DNA of 64,000 nt from assembly GCF_002080435.1 (NCBI RefSeq), contig NZ_CP020538.1:2041501-2105500 (forward strand), read 5' to 3'. The translations under genes were made by a program, and so were the position numbers. Numbering within the stretch: position 1 is the first letter of the stretch; the number at the start of each line of letters is the position of its first letter. The stretch comes from Sphingobium herbicidovorans (GTDB lineage: Bacteria; Pseudomonadota; Alphaproteobacteria; Sphingomonadales; Sphingomonadaceae). Below are positions 44,389-52,426 of this stretch, piece after piece. Under the pieces are notes generated by a model. It did no database searches. It had not been told where the DNA came from and was given only the letters and a program-made list of their open reading frames with translations.

Positions 44389-45113
44389 GGCCGTTCCCTT
44401 GGCAGCCGGTAACGGCCGGTGATCATGGAACGCAGTTCATTGATTGGTCCGGCGAGCAGCACCATGACGATATGGACAAGGAAAAAGGTGGCCAGCGCGA
44501 ATGCCATGATGAAATGGATAGACCGGGCCGACTGCCGCCCGCCGAACAGATCGACCAGCCAGGGCCATGCGGCGTTCATGCCGGGCGACATGGTCAAGCC
44601 GGTCAGGATGAGCAGCGGGAGCGCGACGAAGATAACGGCGATATAGCTCGCCTTCTGCAGGACATTGTAGCGCAGGGCCGCTTCGCCGGTTGGAAAGCGT
44701 AATCGGGCGTGATCGAGGATGTCCCGCAAGATATGGCGCGGGGCGAGGTCTTCCCGACGGAAAGCGAGATCGCGCGCGATGTGACCCTTCATCAGCGCCC
44801 AGAGCATGTAGGCCAGCAGGGCGAAGGCGAAAAGAGGTGCGGCCGCCAGATGCCAGTGCCGCGACATGGCGAGATCATAATGGCCGGGCAGGGTGATCCA
44901 GCCGCCGAAACGCTCCAGTTCCAGCCAGGCATGGTCGAAATTCGCCCCATATTGCCCCCAGTAGAGCCGGGGATGGGCGTTGAAGATGCCAAGGCCGCTG
45001 GTGAAAAGAACGTACAGCAGGATGGCGTTGAGCCAGTGCCACAATCGCACCGGCCAGCGGTGCCGGAGCACGATCGGCGTCGGCGGGGCGACATGGGGCG
45101 AAGGACCAGCCAT
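44385..45113 (-). CDS. Cytochrome b561-type membrane subunit
   Basis: 242 residues, four to five helices with heme-ligand histidines (RLWHWLNAILLY, HWHLAAAPLFAFALL, SIHFIMAFALATFFLVHIVM). Probably passes quinol electrons to the molybdenum protein encoded by the overlapping downstream gene. ATG at 45113. Confidence 0.88.
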   Translation of the reverse strand: MAGPSPHVAPPTPIVLRHRWPVRLWHWLNAILLYVLFTSGLGIFNAHPRLYWGQYGANFDHAWLELERFGGWITLPGHYDLAMSRHWHLAAAPLFAFALLAYMLWALMKGHIARDLAFRREDLAPRHILRDILDHARLRFPTGEAALRYNVLQKASYIAVIFVALPLLILTGLTMSPGMNAAWPWLVDLFGGRQSARSIHFIMAFALATFFLVHIVMVLLAGPINELRSMITGRYRLPRERP

Positions 45114-45528
45114 GGCGCACTGTTACCCTTTTGCATCAAGCCGGTCAAAAATCATTGCCTAGCCAGAACGGTATCGAAACAAATTAAAACCGTTCATCTT
45201 CTGGCCATAATCGGGCTGGATAAGCGCTGATGATCGGTTCCGGCCGGTCGGCAGGTCCACGACAATGCGCTACGCCTGGCAGTGTTCGGATCGACTGTTG
45301 CGAAAGTGCATCATTCTACATTAATCTTCATGACGCTGTTGCAACGCGGAACAAAGGCTACCATATGCGCCCCTGTCCACGGCGCAAGATCGTGGCAAGC
45401 AGGGATGGAGTAAAAGGGGTCACTTCATAGCGATCCTCGAAGCAGCAAAGCTTCAGCGAAATTCCTGTCCTATATCGAGAGTGCTGTCCAATCCTTGGAT
45501 AATGCACTCCTTATTGCATGAGGACTTT
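45114..45528. other. Intergenic control region, 415 bp
   Basis: Divergent gap between the cytochrome b gene (minus) and the barrel gene (plus). It holds the promoter-like box at 45339-45367 and a leader of about 150 nt before the barrel gene. No gene is supported in it. Confidence 0.6.
45339..45367 (+). promoter_or_regulatory. Promoter-like box upstream of the outer-membrane barrel gene
   Basis: TTGCAA and CATATG are 17 bp apart; the second lies in ACCATATGCGCCCCTGTC, nearly identical to the box at 34844-34872. About 160 nt of leader would precede the barrel ATG. Confidence 0.6.
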
Positions 45529-46035
45529 ATGAAGACTGTGATTTTCGCAGCCGTTGCTGCTGCCGCTGTTGCGGCCCCCGCGTTCGCTCAGGACGCTGCT
45601 CCCTTCACCGGCCCCCGCGCAGGCGTGACCGTTGGTTACGACAACCTCGGCAACGAAGGCGTGAGCTACGGCGTGAGCGCTGGCTACGACATCGCCCTGA
45701 CCCCGAACGTGACCTTCGGTCCGGAAGTCACGCTGGGCGACAGCACCGTTGATGCCCCCGGTTCGGAAGTAAGCCGCGACCTGGCCGCTTCGGTCCGTCT
45801 GGGCTACATCCTGACCCCGCAGGTTCTGGCGTTCGGCAAGGTTGGCTACGCCAGCACCCGCCTCGAAGCGTCGAACAGCAACTTCGGCTTCGCGCTGGAA
45901 GGCGTTCGTTTCGGCGGTGGTCTGGAATATGCCATCAACGGCAACACCTACATCTCGGCTGAATATCAGCGCACCGAGTATGAAGACAATGGCAGCCGTG
46001 ACGCTGGCGTCGTCGGCATCGGCTTCCGTTTCTAA
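45529..46035 (+). CDS. Small outer-membrane beta-barrel protein (porin/opacity family)
   Basis: 168 residues; signal peptide MKTVIFAAVAAAAVAAPAFA and a mature part of alternating strands (GVTVGYDNLGNEGVSYGVSA, TFGPEVTLGDSTV), ending in Phe (VGIGFRF), as required for BAM recognition. GAGGA lies just upstream of the ATG. Likely abundant, judging by its regular codon use and strong promoter and terminator; function structural or unknown. Confidence 0.88.
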   Translation: MKTVIFAAVAAAAVAAPAFAQDAAPFTGPRAGVTVGYDNLGNEGVSYGVSAGYDIALTPNVTFGPEVTLGDSTVDAPGSEVSRDLAASVRLGYILTPQVLAFGKVGYASTRLEASNSNFGFALEGVRFGGGLEYAINGNTYISAEYQRTEYEDNGSRDAGVVGIGFRF

Positions 46036-46060
46036 TCCTTCCCGGATCTGAAACGCATAG

Positions 46061-46089
46061 AGGGCGGTCCCATTGGGGCTGCCCTTTTT
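46061..46089 (+). terminator. Intrinsic terminator after the barrel gene
   Basis: AGGGC-G-GTCCC, a short loop, GGGGC-T-GCCCT then TTTT: strong hairpin with one internal mismatch and U-run. Confidence 0.82.
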
Positions 46090-46111
46090 CGTGTCAGGAT
46101 TTTTGATTTTC

Positions 46112-46140
46112 ACGCGGAGACGCGGAGGCGCGGAGGCGCG
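46112..46140. repeat. Short GC-rich direct repeat
   Basis: ACGCGGAGACGCGGAGGCGC... : four imperfect copies of an 8-9-bp unit (GCGGAGRC). A related stretch occurs near 16880. Nothing else is seen in the 240 bp between the barrel and DMT genes. Confidence 0.6.
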
Positions 46141-46275
46141 AACATTGGAGCGAAGGGCTCGGTCATCGACTGCCGCACCTCACGCATCTTGAGCCTGGAT
46201 TCCATTTGAGGCATTGCGCGCGCCGTTGAGGTCTGCGGCCTCCTCGCGTGAATATCGGGTGGGAATTTGGCCTGG

Positions 46276-47193
46276 CTAGAGCGCGCCCGCCAGCGCCAGC
46301 ACGACCCCGCCAACGACCAGCAGAAGCCCGGCCACTTCGCTGCGGCTCATCCTTTCCCCAAGATAGAAATGGCCGAAGCCCAGGGTGAAGGCGACCTCTA
46401 TCTGGCCGACGATCCGGACCAGCGCCACGGGCGCGGTGGCAAAGCCCGTGAACCAGCAGGCCGAACCGAGCGCGGACAAAAGCCCGACCTGGCCGGATAC
46501 ACGCCAGGTCGCCAGCACCTTGCGCATCTCCCCGGCCTCGCGCGCCAACAGATAGCTGCCCTGCATCAATGTTTGCAGCGCGACCGTGACGACAAGCACG
46601 ATCAGCGCGGCCAGTATGGGATCGCTGCCGCCGACCTCCTGCGTTGCGCGGCGGATCGCGATGGCGGTGAGGGCAAAGAAAAAGCCGGACGCGATGCCGG
46701 TGAGCGCGGCGGGCTGGCCCAGCGCTTTCATGAAATCCGCCGGACCCATGCGCTTGCCCCCGGTGGACAGCAGCATCACGCCCATGACGCCGCAGCCGAT
46801 CCCGGCCCAGGCGAGTGGATTGAGCCGTTCGCCCATCAGCAGGAAGGACAGGGCGGCGCCCTGCACAGCTTCGGTCTTTGAATAGGCGGTGCCCACGACG
46901 AAGTTTCGATGGGCAAAGGCCAGGATCAGCAGATTGGTGGCGATAATCTGCGCCAGCCCGCCGCCCAGGCAGAAAAGCAGAAACAAGGGGTCCGCGCTGG
47001 GCAACTGCCCCGGAACGAGCAGCCGGTAACCGCCCAGCAGCCCCAGAGCGAAGGGCAGACCGTACAGATAGCGCACCAGCCCGGCGGCGTTGACAGACAG
47101 GCTGTGACTGACGCGGCGCTGGATGGCCGTGCGCCAGGCTTGCACCGCCCCGGCCAGCAGCGTCGCGGGAAGCCAGATGGGAGAAGAGATCAT
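46276..47193 (-). CDS. DMT superfamily (EamA) transporter
   Basis: 305 residues with ten predicted helices in two EamA-like halves; motifs AYSKTEAVQGAALSFLLMGERL and VRIVGQIEVAFTLGFGHFYLGERM end each half with the conserved GER. Start at MISSPIWLP, the first ATG leading straight into a helix. Drug/metabolite export is the family role; substrate unknown. Confidence 0.88.
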   Translation of the reverse strand: MISSPIWLPATLLAGAVQAWRTAIQRRVSHSLSVNAAGLVRYLYGLPFALGLLGGYRLLVPGQLPSADPLFLLFCLGGGLAQIIATNLLILAFAHRNFVVGTAYSKTEAVQGAALSFLLMGERLNPLAWAGIGCGVMGVMLLSTGGKRMGPADFMKALGQPAALTGIASGFFFALTAIAIRRATQEVGGSDPILAALIVLVVTVALQTLMQGSYLLAREAGEMRKVLATWRVSGQVGLLSALGSACWFTGFATAPVALVRIVGQIEVAFTLGFGHFYLGERMSRSEVAGLLLVVGGVVLALAGAL

Positions 47194-47195
47194 GC

Positions 47196-47600
47196 TTAAT
47201 CCTCCCCATGCCAGGCATGGGGAGGGGGACCAGCCGCAGATTGGCGGAGGGCAAGGGCGCGGCAGTGGAGAAGAATGTGCAGCATCACATTGTCGAGATC
47301 GTGGAGAACATCGGCTGCTTTGATCCTTAGCATCCGGATGCCTTGGGCTTGCAGCCATGCATCCCGGCGCTCGTCCTGCGCGATCTGGCTGGCATGATCG
47401 TGACTGCTCCCGTCCACCTCGACCGCGAGCCGAGCGGGTGCGCAGTAGAAATCCAGCACATAGGGTCCGACGGGATGCTGCCTTCTAAACTTCATACCTT
47501 GTGGGCGCGAGCGCAGCCATTGCCATAGCGCAACCTCTGAAGGAGACATCGCTCGCCGCAGGTAACGAGCCAACTCAACCGTCTTCCTTATCGGCGGCAT
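47196..47600 (-). CDS. DUF559 (endonuclease-like) protein bracketed by repeats
   Basis: 134 residues. The domain shows the Vsr/PD-(D/E)XK-like pattern: LRRAMSPSEVALWQWLRS, MKFRRQHPVGPYVLDFYC, then LAVEVDGSSHD and RDAWLQAQGIRMLRI. The start was set at MPPIRKTVELARYLRR. The last ~15 codons (QSAAGPPPHAWHGED) are encoded by the flanking repeat, so the natural C-terminus may have been extended by it. Inverted copies of one ~50-bp element lie at both ends. Confidence 0.85.
   Translation of the reverse strand: MPPIRKTVELARYLRRAMSPSEVALWQWLRSRPQGMKFRRQHPVGPYVLDFYCAPARLAVEVDGSSHDHASQIAQDERRDAWLQAQGIRMLRIKAADVLHDLDNVMLHILLHCRALALRQSAAGPPPHAWHGED
47201..47251 (-). repeat. Double-hairpin repeat, 3' side of the DUF559 gene
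   Basis: Contains CCTCCCCATGCC-AGG-CATGGGGAGG and GTCCCCCTCCCCAT on minus, preceded by CCCTCCGCC. Inverted relative to the copy at 47611-47658. Confidence 0.78.
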
Positions 47601-47610
47601 CGCGCTCTTC

Positions 47611-47658
47611 CCCTCCACCGCCTTCGGCGGTCCCCCTCCCCATCTTTCAATGGGGAGG
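47611..47658 (+). repeat. Double-hairpin repeat, 5' side of the DUF559 gene
   Basis: CCCTCCACCGCC-TTC-GGCGG, then GTCCCCCTCCCCAT-CTTTCA-ATGGGGAGG: two adjacent stem-loops sharing the order and core of the 47201-47251 element on the opposite strand. Confidence 0.78.
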
Positions 47659-47668
47659 ATCTGCGCGA

Positions 47669-49189
47669 TCATGCCTTTTCGAGAAGACCTTCCTTCTTGA
47701 TCTTTTCCTGCCACACCAGCGGGGCGAGGCGGTGGACGTTCTGGCCATCGCTGTCCACGGCGACCGTCACGGGCATGTCCTGCACGTCAAATTCGTAGAT
47801 CGCTTCCATGCCGAGATCTTCAAAGCCGACGACCTTTGCGCCCTTGATCGCGCGGGCGACCAGATAGGCCGCGCCGCCGACCGCCATCAGATAGGCGCTC
47901 TTATGCTTGGCGATGCTGTCGGTCGCCGCCGGACCGCGCTCGGCTTTGCCGACGCAGGCGGCGAGGCCCTGTTCCAGCATCATGTTCATGAACTTGTCCA
48001 TGCGGGTCGCGGTGGTGGGGCCAGCGGGGCCGACCACTTCGTCGCGTACCGGGTCAACCGGGCCGACATAATAGATGACGCGGCCCTTGAAATCGACCGG
48101 CAGCTGCTCGCCCTTGGCCAGCATGTCCTGAATACGCTTATGCGCGGCGTCGCGGCCAGTGAGCATCTTGCCGTTCAGCAGCAGGCGGTCGCCATGCTTC
48201 CAGCTCTGGACGACTTCGGGCGTCAGCGTGTCGAGATCGACGCGGATCGCTTCCTTGCTCGGCTTCCAATCGACCTGTGGCCATTCGGACAGCTTGGGCG
48301 CTTCCAGATAGGCGGGGCCTGAACCGTCGAGCGTGAAGTGCGCGTGGCGGGTGGCGGCGCAGTTGGGGATCATCGCCACCGGCTTGCCCGCCGCGTGGCA
48401 GGGATAGTCGTAGATCTTGACGTCGAGGATGGTCGAAAGCCCGCCCAGCCCCTGCGCGCCGATGCCGAGCGCATTCACCTTGTCGAAAATCTCGATGCGC
48501 AGGCGTTCAATATCATTCTGCGGGCCGCGCGCTTTGAGCTCGCCCATGTCGATGGGCTCCATCAGCGATTCCTTGGCGAGCGCCACAGCCTTTTCCGCCG
48601 TGCCGCCGATGCCGATGCCCAGCATGCCGGGCGGGCACCAGCCAGCGCCCATCTGCGGGATCATCTCCAGCACCCAATCGACGATCGAATCGCTGGGGTT
48701 CATCATCTTGAACTTGGTCTTGTTTTCCGAGCCGCCACCCTTGGCCGCAACGTCGACGATCACCTTGTTGCCCGGCACCATTTCGACATTCAGCACGCAG
48801 GGCGTGTTGTCCTTGGTGTTCTGGCGCGAGAAAGCCGGGTCGCGCAGGATGGAGGCGCGCAGGCGGTTTTCCGGGTTCAGGTAAGCACGGCGCACGCCTT
48901 CGTCGACGACGTCCTGCATCGAACGGCTGTTGTCGTCGAGGCGGCAATCCATGCCCCATTTGATGAAGACATTGACGATGCCGGTGTCCTGGCAGATCGG
49001 GCGATGCCCTTCCGCGCACATGCGGCTGTTGGTCAGGATCTGCGCGATGGCGTCCTTCGCCGCCGGATTGGCTTCCGCCTCATAGGCTTTGCCCAGCGCG
49101 CGGATGTAATCCATCGGGTGATAGTAACTGATGAACTGAAGCGCGTCGGCGACGCTTTCGATCAGATCGGCGGTCTTGATGACGGTCAT
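47669..49189 (-). CDS. fumA: Fumarate hydratase, class I (iron-sulfur)
   Basis: TCA cycle, fumarate to malate. 506 residues, the single-chain class I type. The 4Fe-4S cysteines are in GHRPICQDTGIVNVF, GAGWCPPGMLG and AMIPNCAATRHAHF. The C-terminal beta part has GPTTATRMDKFMNMML. Oxygen-labile family; no class II fumC is in the window. Confidence 0.96.
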   Translation of the reverse strand: MTVIKTADLIESVADALQFISYYHPMDYIRALGKAYEAEANPAAKDAIAQILTNSRMCAEGHRPICQDTGIVNVFIKWGMDCRLDDNSRSMQDVVDEGVRRAYLNPENRLRASILRDPAFSRQNTKDNTPCVLNVEMVPGNKVIVDVAAKGGGSENKTKFKMMNPSDSIVDWVLEMIPQMGAGWCPPGMLGIGIGGTAEKAVALAKESLMEPIDMGELKARGPQNDIERLRIEIFDKVNALGIGAQGLGGLSTILDVKIYDYPCHAAGKPVAMIPNCAATRHAHFTLDGSGPAYLEAPKLSEWPQVDWKPSKEAIRVDLDTLTPEVVQSWKHGDRLLLNGKMLTGRDAAHKRIQDMLAKGEQLPVDFKGRVIYYVGPVDPVRDEVVGPAGPTTATRMDKFMNMMLEQGLAACVGKAERGPAATDSIAKHKSAYLMAVGGAAYLVARAIKGAKVVGFEDLGMEAIYEFDVQDMPVTVAVDSDGQNVHRLAPLVWQEKIKKEGLLEKA

Positions 49190-49251
49190 CTTGCCCTATG
49201 TCCCAATTGTCCCTGACCGCGCGGCTAGTAGGGATTGCGCCAAGAGTCCAG

Positions 49252-49896
49252 CTATCCGGCGGCAAAGGGGAACATGTGCCACCAGGGTTCCTTCTCTTCC
49301 AGCACGCGCGCAAAGCTGGGCCGCGCCTCCAGCCGGTCAAGATAGGCGGCGAGCGTCGGAAAGCCGCCACGCATCGGTTCCACCCTGTCCGCATAGAAAA
49401 GGGCAGGGGCAGCCGCGCAGTCGGCCAGGCTGAACATATCCCCCGCTGCCCAGTGCCTTCCTTTCATCCGCTCCTCCAGCAGGGTGTAGGCCTTGCCCAG
49501 CATCAGCCGCGCCTCACCCACGCCATAGGGGTCGCGCACATCTTCCGGCCTCAGCCTGTCGGCGACGATCGCCTGCATCGGCGCCATGACATAATTGTCG
49601 AACAGCCGGTCCATCAGCCGCACTTCGATCGCGTCGTCCGGGTCGGCGGGAATCGCGCGGAAGGGACCGGGGCAATGCTGGTCCAGATATTCGATGATGA
49701 CGCTGGTTTCGGCGAGCGTCCGGTCGCGCGCTTCATCCCGCAGCACCGGAAATTTGCCGAGCGGCCATAGCGCCAGCCAGGCTTCGGCGACCCCAGGTTC
49801 CTCCATCATCGCACGCTCGAAGGGGACGTCATTCTCATACAGGGCGATCAGCGCCTTCCAGCAATAGGATGACAGCGGATGGTAATAGAGAATCAT
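49252..49896 (-). CDS. Glutathione S-transferase family protein
   Basis: 214 residues. Thioredoxin-like N-terminal part MILYYHPLSSYCWKALIALY, cis-Pro region KFPVLRDEARDRTLAETSVI (Glu/Ser glutathione contact) and an all-helical C-terminal domain. The start was set at MILYYHP, the family's N-terminus. Substrate unknown. Confidence 0.9.
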   Translation of the reverse strand: MILYYHPLSSYCWKALIALYENDVPFERAMMEEPGVAEAWLALWPLGKFPVLRDEARDRTLAETSVIIEYLDQHCPGPFRAIPADPDDAIEVRLMDRLFDNYVMAPMQAIVADRLRPEDVRDPYGVGEARLMLGKAYTLLEERMKGRHWAAGDMFSLADCAAAPALFYADRVEPMRGGFPTLAAYLDRLEARPSFARVLEEKEPWWHMFPFAAG

Positions 49897-49959
49897 CGGA
49901 CGCCTTTCTCCTCTCCCAAGGTTGTTCATGGGGGGCACGGAGGGCGAGAATAGCCCGAC

Positions 49960-49995
49960 TTACCCACATATTCATCCACAGCAGCTTGTGGATAA
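49960..49995. promoter_or_regulatory. Cluster of three DnaA-box-like sites
   Basis: TTACCCACA (49960-49968), TCATCCACA (49972-49980) and, on minus, a perfect TTATCCACA (49987-49995). Three 9-mers within 36 bp, two with one mismatch from the consensus TTATNCACA. DnaA control of nrdAB is known in E. coli; here it is inferred. Confidence 0.6.
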
Positions 49996-50238
49996 CCGCG
50001 CCCTTACCCCCTATCTTTAGTGGAAAGGGACATGCCTGCTGACCTGTCGGAACGCATTTGCGTGGCAAGGGAAATTTATTTTCGTTCGCATATTGTCCCC
50101 CTTGCCTTTTACGGGAGCCAGAGAAGTCCGCGCGTCGCTGCGATGCAGTGTGGCGGATTGCCGATGAAGCGAGTCAGGCGCGCGCCCATCGGAGTCTCCA
50201 TATCGTCATTTACCCCCTTGCAAGCATTTCGGGCTGTG

Positions 50239-50254
50239 GCACTATCCCTTGTAT
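50239..50254 (+). promoter_or_regulatory. NrdR-like box 1
   Basis: GCACTATCCCTTGTAT: 11 of 16 positions agree with the NrdR box, including the key C-A...T-G positions. It overlaps the likely -10 region. Confidence 0.6.
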
Positions 50255-50270
50255 CAGGTTAACGGGGGTT

Positions 50271-50286
50271 ACCCTACAGATTGTGA
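50271..50286 (+). promoter_or_regulatory. NrdR-like box 2
   Basis: ACCCTACAGATTGTGA: 12 of 16 positions agree with the NrdR box. It begins exactly 32 bp after box 1, the spacing of three helical turns typical of NrdR box pairs. Confidence 0.62.
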
Positions 50287-50428
50287 TTGCACCGGCCGGA
50301 CCATTTTCCGGAAGGGAGGCGTTTTACCTCATGCGATCCGCTGCAGGCGAACCCCGATGCCGGTCCGGGCAGTCTCAAAACATGAGGCTTGACCGAATCG
50401 AACGAAACAGGAACATTCGGGGGCTCGA

Positions 50429-52363
50429 ATGGATTTTCGTGACAGCGAACAGACAGGTGCAAGCGACGTGGCGACGGTGATCGACGAAGTGATTGAAACG
50501 GTAGCGGAAAAGAAGACGGCTGCGCCCGCCAAGGAGGCGCCGCGTTCCTCTTCCTCCATCCAGGCGCGCCGGTTCGACGTCGTGACGGATGAAAGCCGCG
50601 ACGCGTTGCTGACCGAATTCGGCAAGGATACGCTCAAGGACCGCTATCTGCTGCCCGGCGAGAATTACCAGGACCTGTTCGCTCGCGTGGCGGCCGCCTA
50701 TGCCGACGACCAGGGTCATGCCCAGCGCGTCTATGACTATATATCGCGCCTCTGGTTCATGCCCGCAACGCCCGTGCTGTCGAACGGCGGCACCGGGCGC
50801 GGCCTGCCTATCAGCTGCTATCTGAACAGCGTGGACGACAGCCTGGAAGGCATCGTCAACACCTGGAACGAGAATGTCTGGCTCGCCTCGCGCGGCGGCG
50901 GCATCGGCACCTATTGGGGCAGCGTGCGCGGCATTGGCGAGCCGGTGGGCCTCAACGGCAAGACCAGCGGCATCATCCCCTTCGTCCGCGTGATGGACAG
51001 CCTGACGCTGGCGATCAGTCAGGGCAGCCTGCGCCGCGGTTCGGCCGCCTGCTATCTCGACATCTCCCATCCGGAGATCGAGGAGTTTCTGGAAATCCGC
51101 AAGCCCAGCGGCGACTTCAACCGCAAGGCGCTGAACCTGCACCATGGCGTGCTGTTGACCGATGAGTTCATGCGGGCGGTGCACAATGGCGACGAATTTC
51201 AGCTGAAATCGCCCAAGGACGGTTCGGTCCGGGGCAAGGTCGACGCGCGCAGCCTGTTCCAGAAGCTGGTGGAAACCCGCCTGGCGACCGGCGAGCCCTA
51301 TATCGTCTTTTCCGACACCGTGAACAACACGATGCCCAAGCATCACCGTGACCTGGGCCTCAAGGTGTCGACATCCAACCTTTGTTCCGAAATCACTTTG
51401 CCGACGGGTCGCGACCATCTCGGCAAGGACCGGACGGCGGTCTGCTGCCTTTCGTCCCTGAATCTGGAAACCTGGGACGAATGGAACAAGGACCCCGTCT
51501 TTGTCGAGGACGTCATGCGCTTCCTCGACAATGTGCTGCAGGACTATATCGACCGAGCGCCGGACGAAATGGCGCGGGCCAAATATAGTGCTGAGCGCGA
51601 ACGGTCAGTGGGCCTGGGGGTGATGGGGTTCCACTCCTTCCTCCAGGCCCGGGGCCTTCCGTTCGAAGGGGCCATGGCCAAGAGCTGGAACCTGCGCATC
51701 TTCAAGCATATCAACGAGAAGGTGAACGAAGCCTCCATGCAGCTCGCGGTCGAGCGGGGCCCGTGCCCCGACGCTGCCGACATGGGCGTCATGGAACGGT
51801 TCAGCTGCAAGATGGCGATTGCGCCCACCGCGTCGATCAGCATCATCTGCGGCGGCACTTCGGCCTGCATCGAGCCGATCCCGGCCAATATCTACACCCA
51901 CAAGACGCTGTCCGGCAGCTTCGTGGTGAAGAACCCCTATCTGGAAAAGATCCTGCGCGACAAGTCGAAGGATTCGACCAATGTGTGGAACACGATCCTG
52001 GAACGCGGCGGTTCGGTCCAGCATCTCGACTTCCTGAGCCAGGAAGAAAAGGACACGTTCAAGACCAGCTTCGAAATCGACCAGCGCTGGCTGCTCGAAC
52101 TGGCCGCCGACCGCACGCCTTACATCGACCAGGCGCAGTCGCTGAACCTGTTCATCCCGGCGGACGTCGAAAAATGGGACCTGCTGATGCTCCACTATCG
52201 CGCGTGGGAGCTGGGCATCAAGTCGCTCTATTATCTGCGGTCGAAGTCGGTGCAGCGCGCCGGTTTCGCGGGCGGCGTGGAAGCCGACAATACGATCGAT
52301 GCGCCAAAGTTCGAACTGGCCGGCGGGAGCACCGACTATGACGAATGCCTCGCCTGCCAATGA
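50429..52363 (+). CDS. nrdA: Ribonucleotide reductase class I, alpha subunit
   Basis: Makes deoxyribonucleotides for DNA synthesis. 644 residues, shorter than E. coli NrdA because the N-terminal ATP-cone is missing: the first ~45 residues are a low-complexity tail (AEKKTAAPAKEAPRSSSS). The core shows PATPVLSNGGTGRGLPISC (active-site Cys), NLCSEITLP and PTASISIICGG. The C-terminal redox pair is in YDECLACQ. Regulation by NrdR and perhaps DnaA is suggested by upstream sites. nrdB follows after an antisense DUF2171 gene. Confidence 0.96.
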   Translation: MDFRDSEQTGASDVATVIDEVIETVAEKKTAAPAKEAPRSSSSIQARRFDVVTDESRDALLTEFGKDTLKDRYLLPGENYQDLFARVAAAYADDQGHAQRVYDYISRLWFMPATPVLSNGGTGRGLPISCYLNSVDDSLEGIVNTWNENVWLASRGGGIGTYWGSVRGIGEPVGLNGKTSGIIPFVRVMDSLTLAISQGSLRRGSAACYLDISHPEIEEFLEIRKPSGDFNRKALNLHHGVLLTDEFMRAVHNGDEFQLKSPKDGSVRGKVDARSLFQKLVETRLATGEPYIVFSDTVNNTMPKHHRDLGLKVSTSNLCSEITLPTGRDHLGKDRTAVCCLSSLNLETWDEWNKDPVFVEDVMRFLDNVLQDYIDRAPDEMARAKYSAERERSVGLGVMGFHSFLQARGLPFEGAMAKSWNLRIFKHINEKVNEASMQLAVERGPCPDAADMGVMERFSCKMAIAPTASISIICGGTSACIEPIPANIYTHKTLSGSFVVKNPYLEKILRDKSKDSTNVWNTILERGGSVQHLDFLSQEEKDTFKTSFEIDQRWLLELAADRTPYIDQAQSLNLFIPADVEKWDLLMLHYRAWELGIKSLYYLRSKSVQRAGFAGGVEADNTIDAPKFELAGGSTDYDECLACQ

Positions 52364-52377
52364 GCTAATGGGGGGAT

Positions 52378-52405
52378 GGACGCGGCGGCTAACCCTGCCG
52401 CGTCC
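52378..52405. other. Stem-loop downstream of nrdA
   Basis: GGACGCGGC, a 10-base loop, GCCGCGTCC: perfect 9-bp stem between the convergent nrdA and DUF2171 genes. It is probably a terminator for both or an mRNA end. Confidence 0.6.
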
Positions 52406-52426
52406 AAACCATTGCCCACAAAAAAT

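Larger units (their letters stand above)
49897..50428. other. Control region and leader of nrdA, 532 bp
   Basis: No gene is supported here. It contains three DnaA-box-like sites (49960-49995), a TTGCAA (50218-50223) with TATCCC 19 bp on, and two NrdR-like boxes (50239-50286), then about 140 nt before the nrdA ATG. Confidence 0.65.

Noticed and set aside
50030..50428. Riboswitch in the nrdA leader
   Set aside because: No cobalamin or other known aptamer core was found; the class Ia beta subunit also makes B12 control unlikely.
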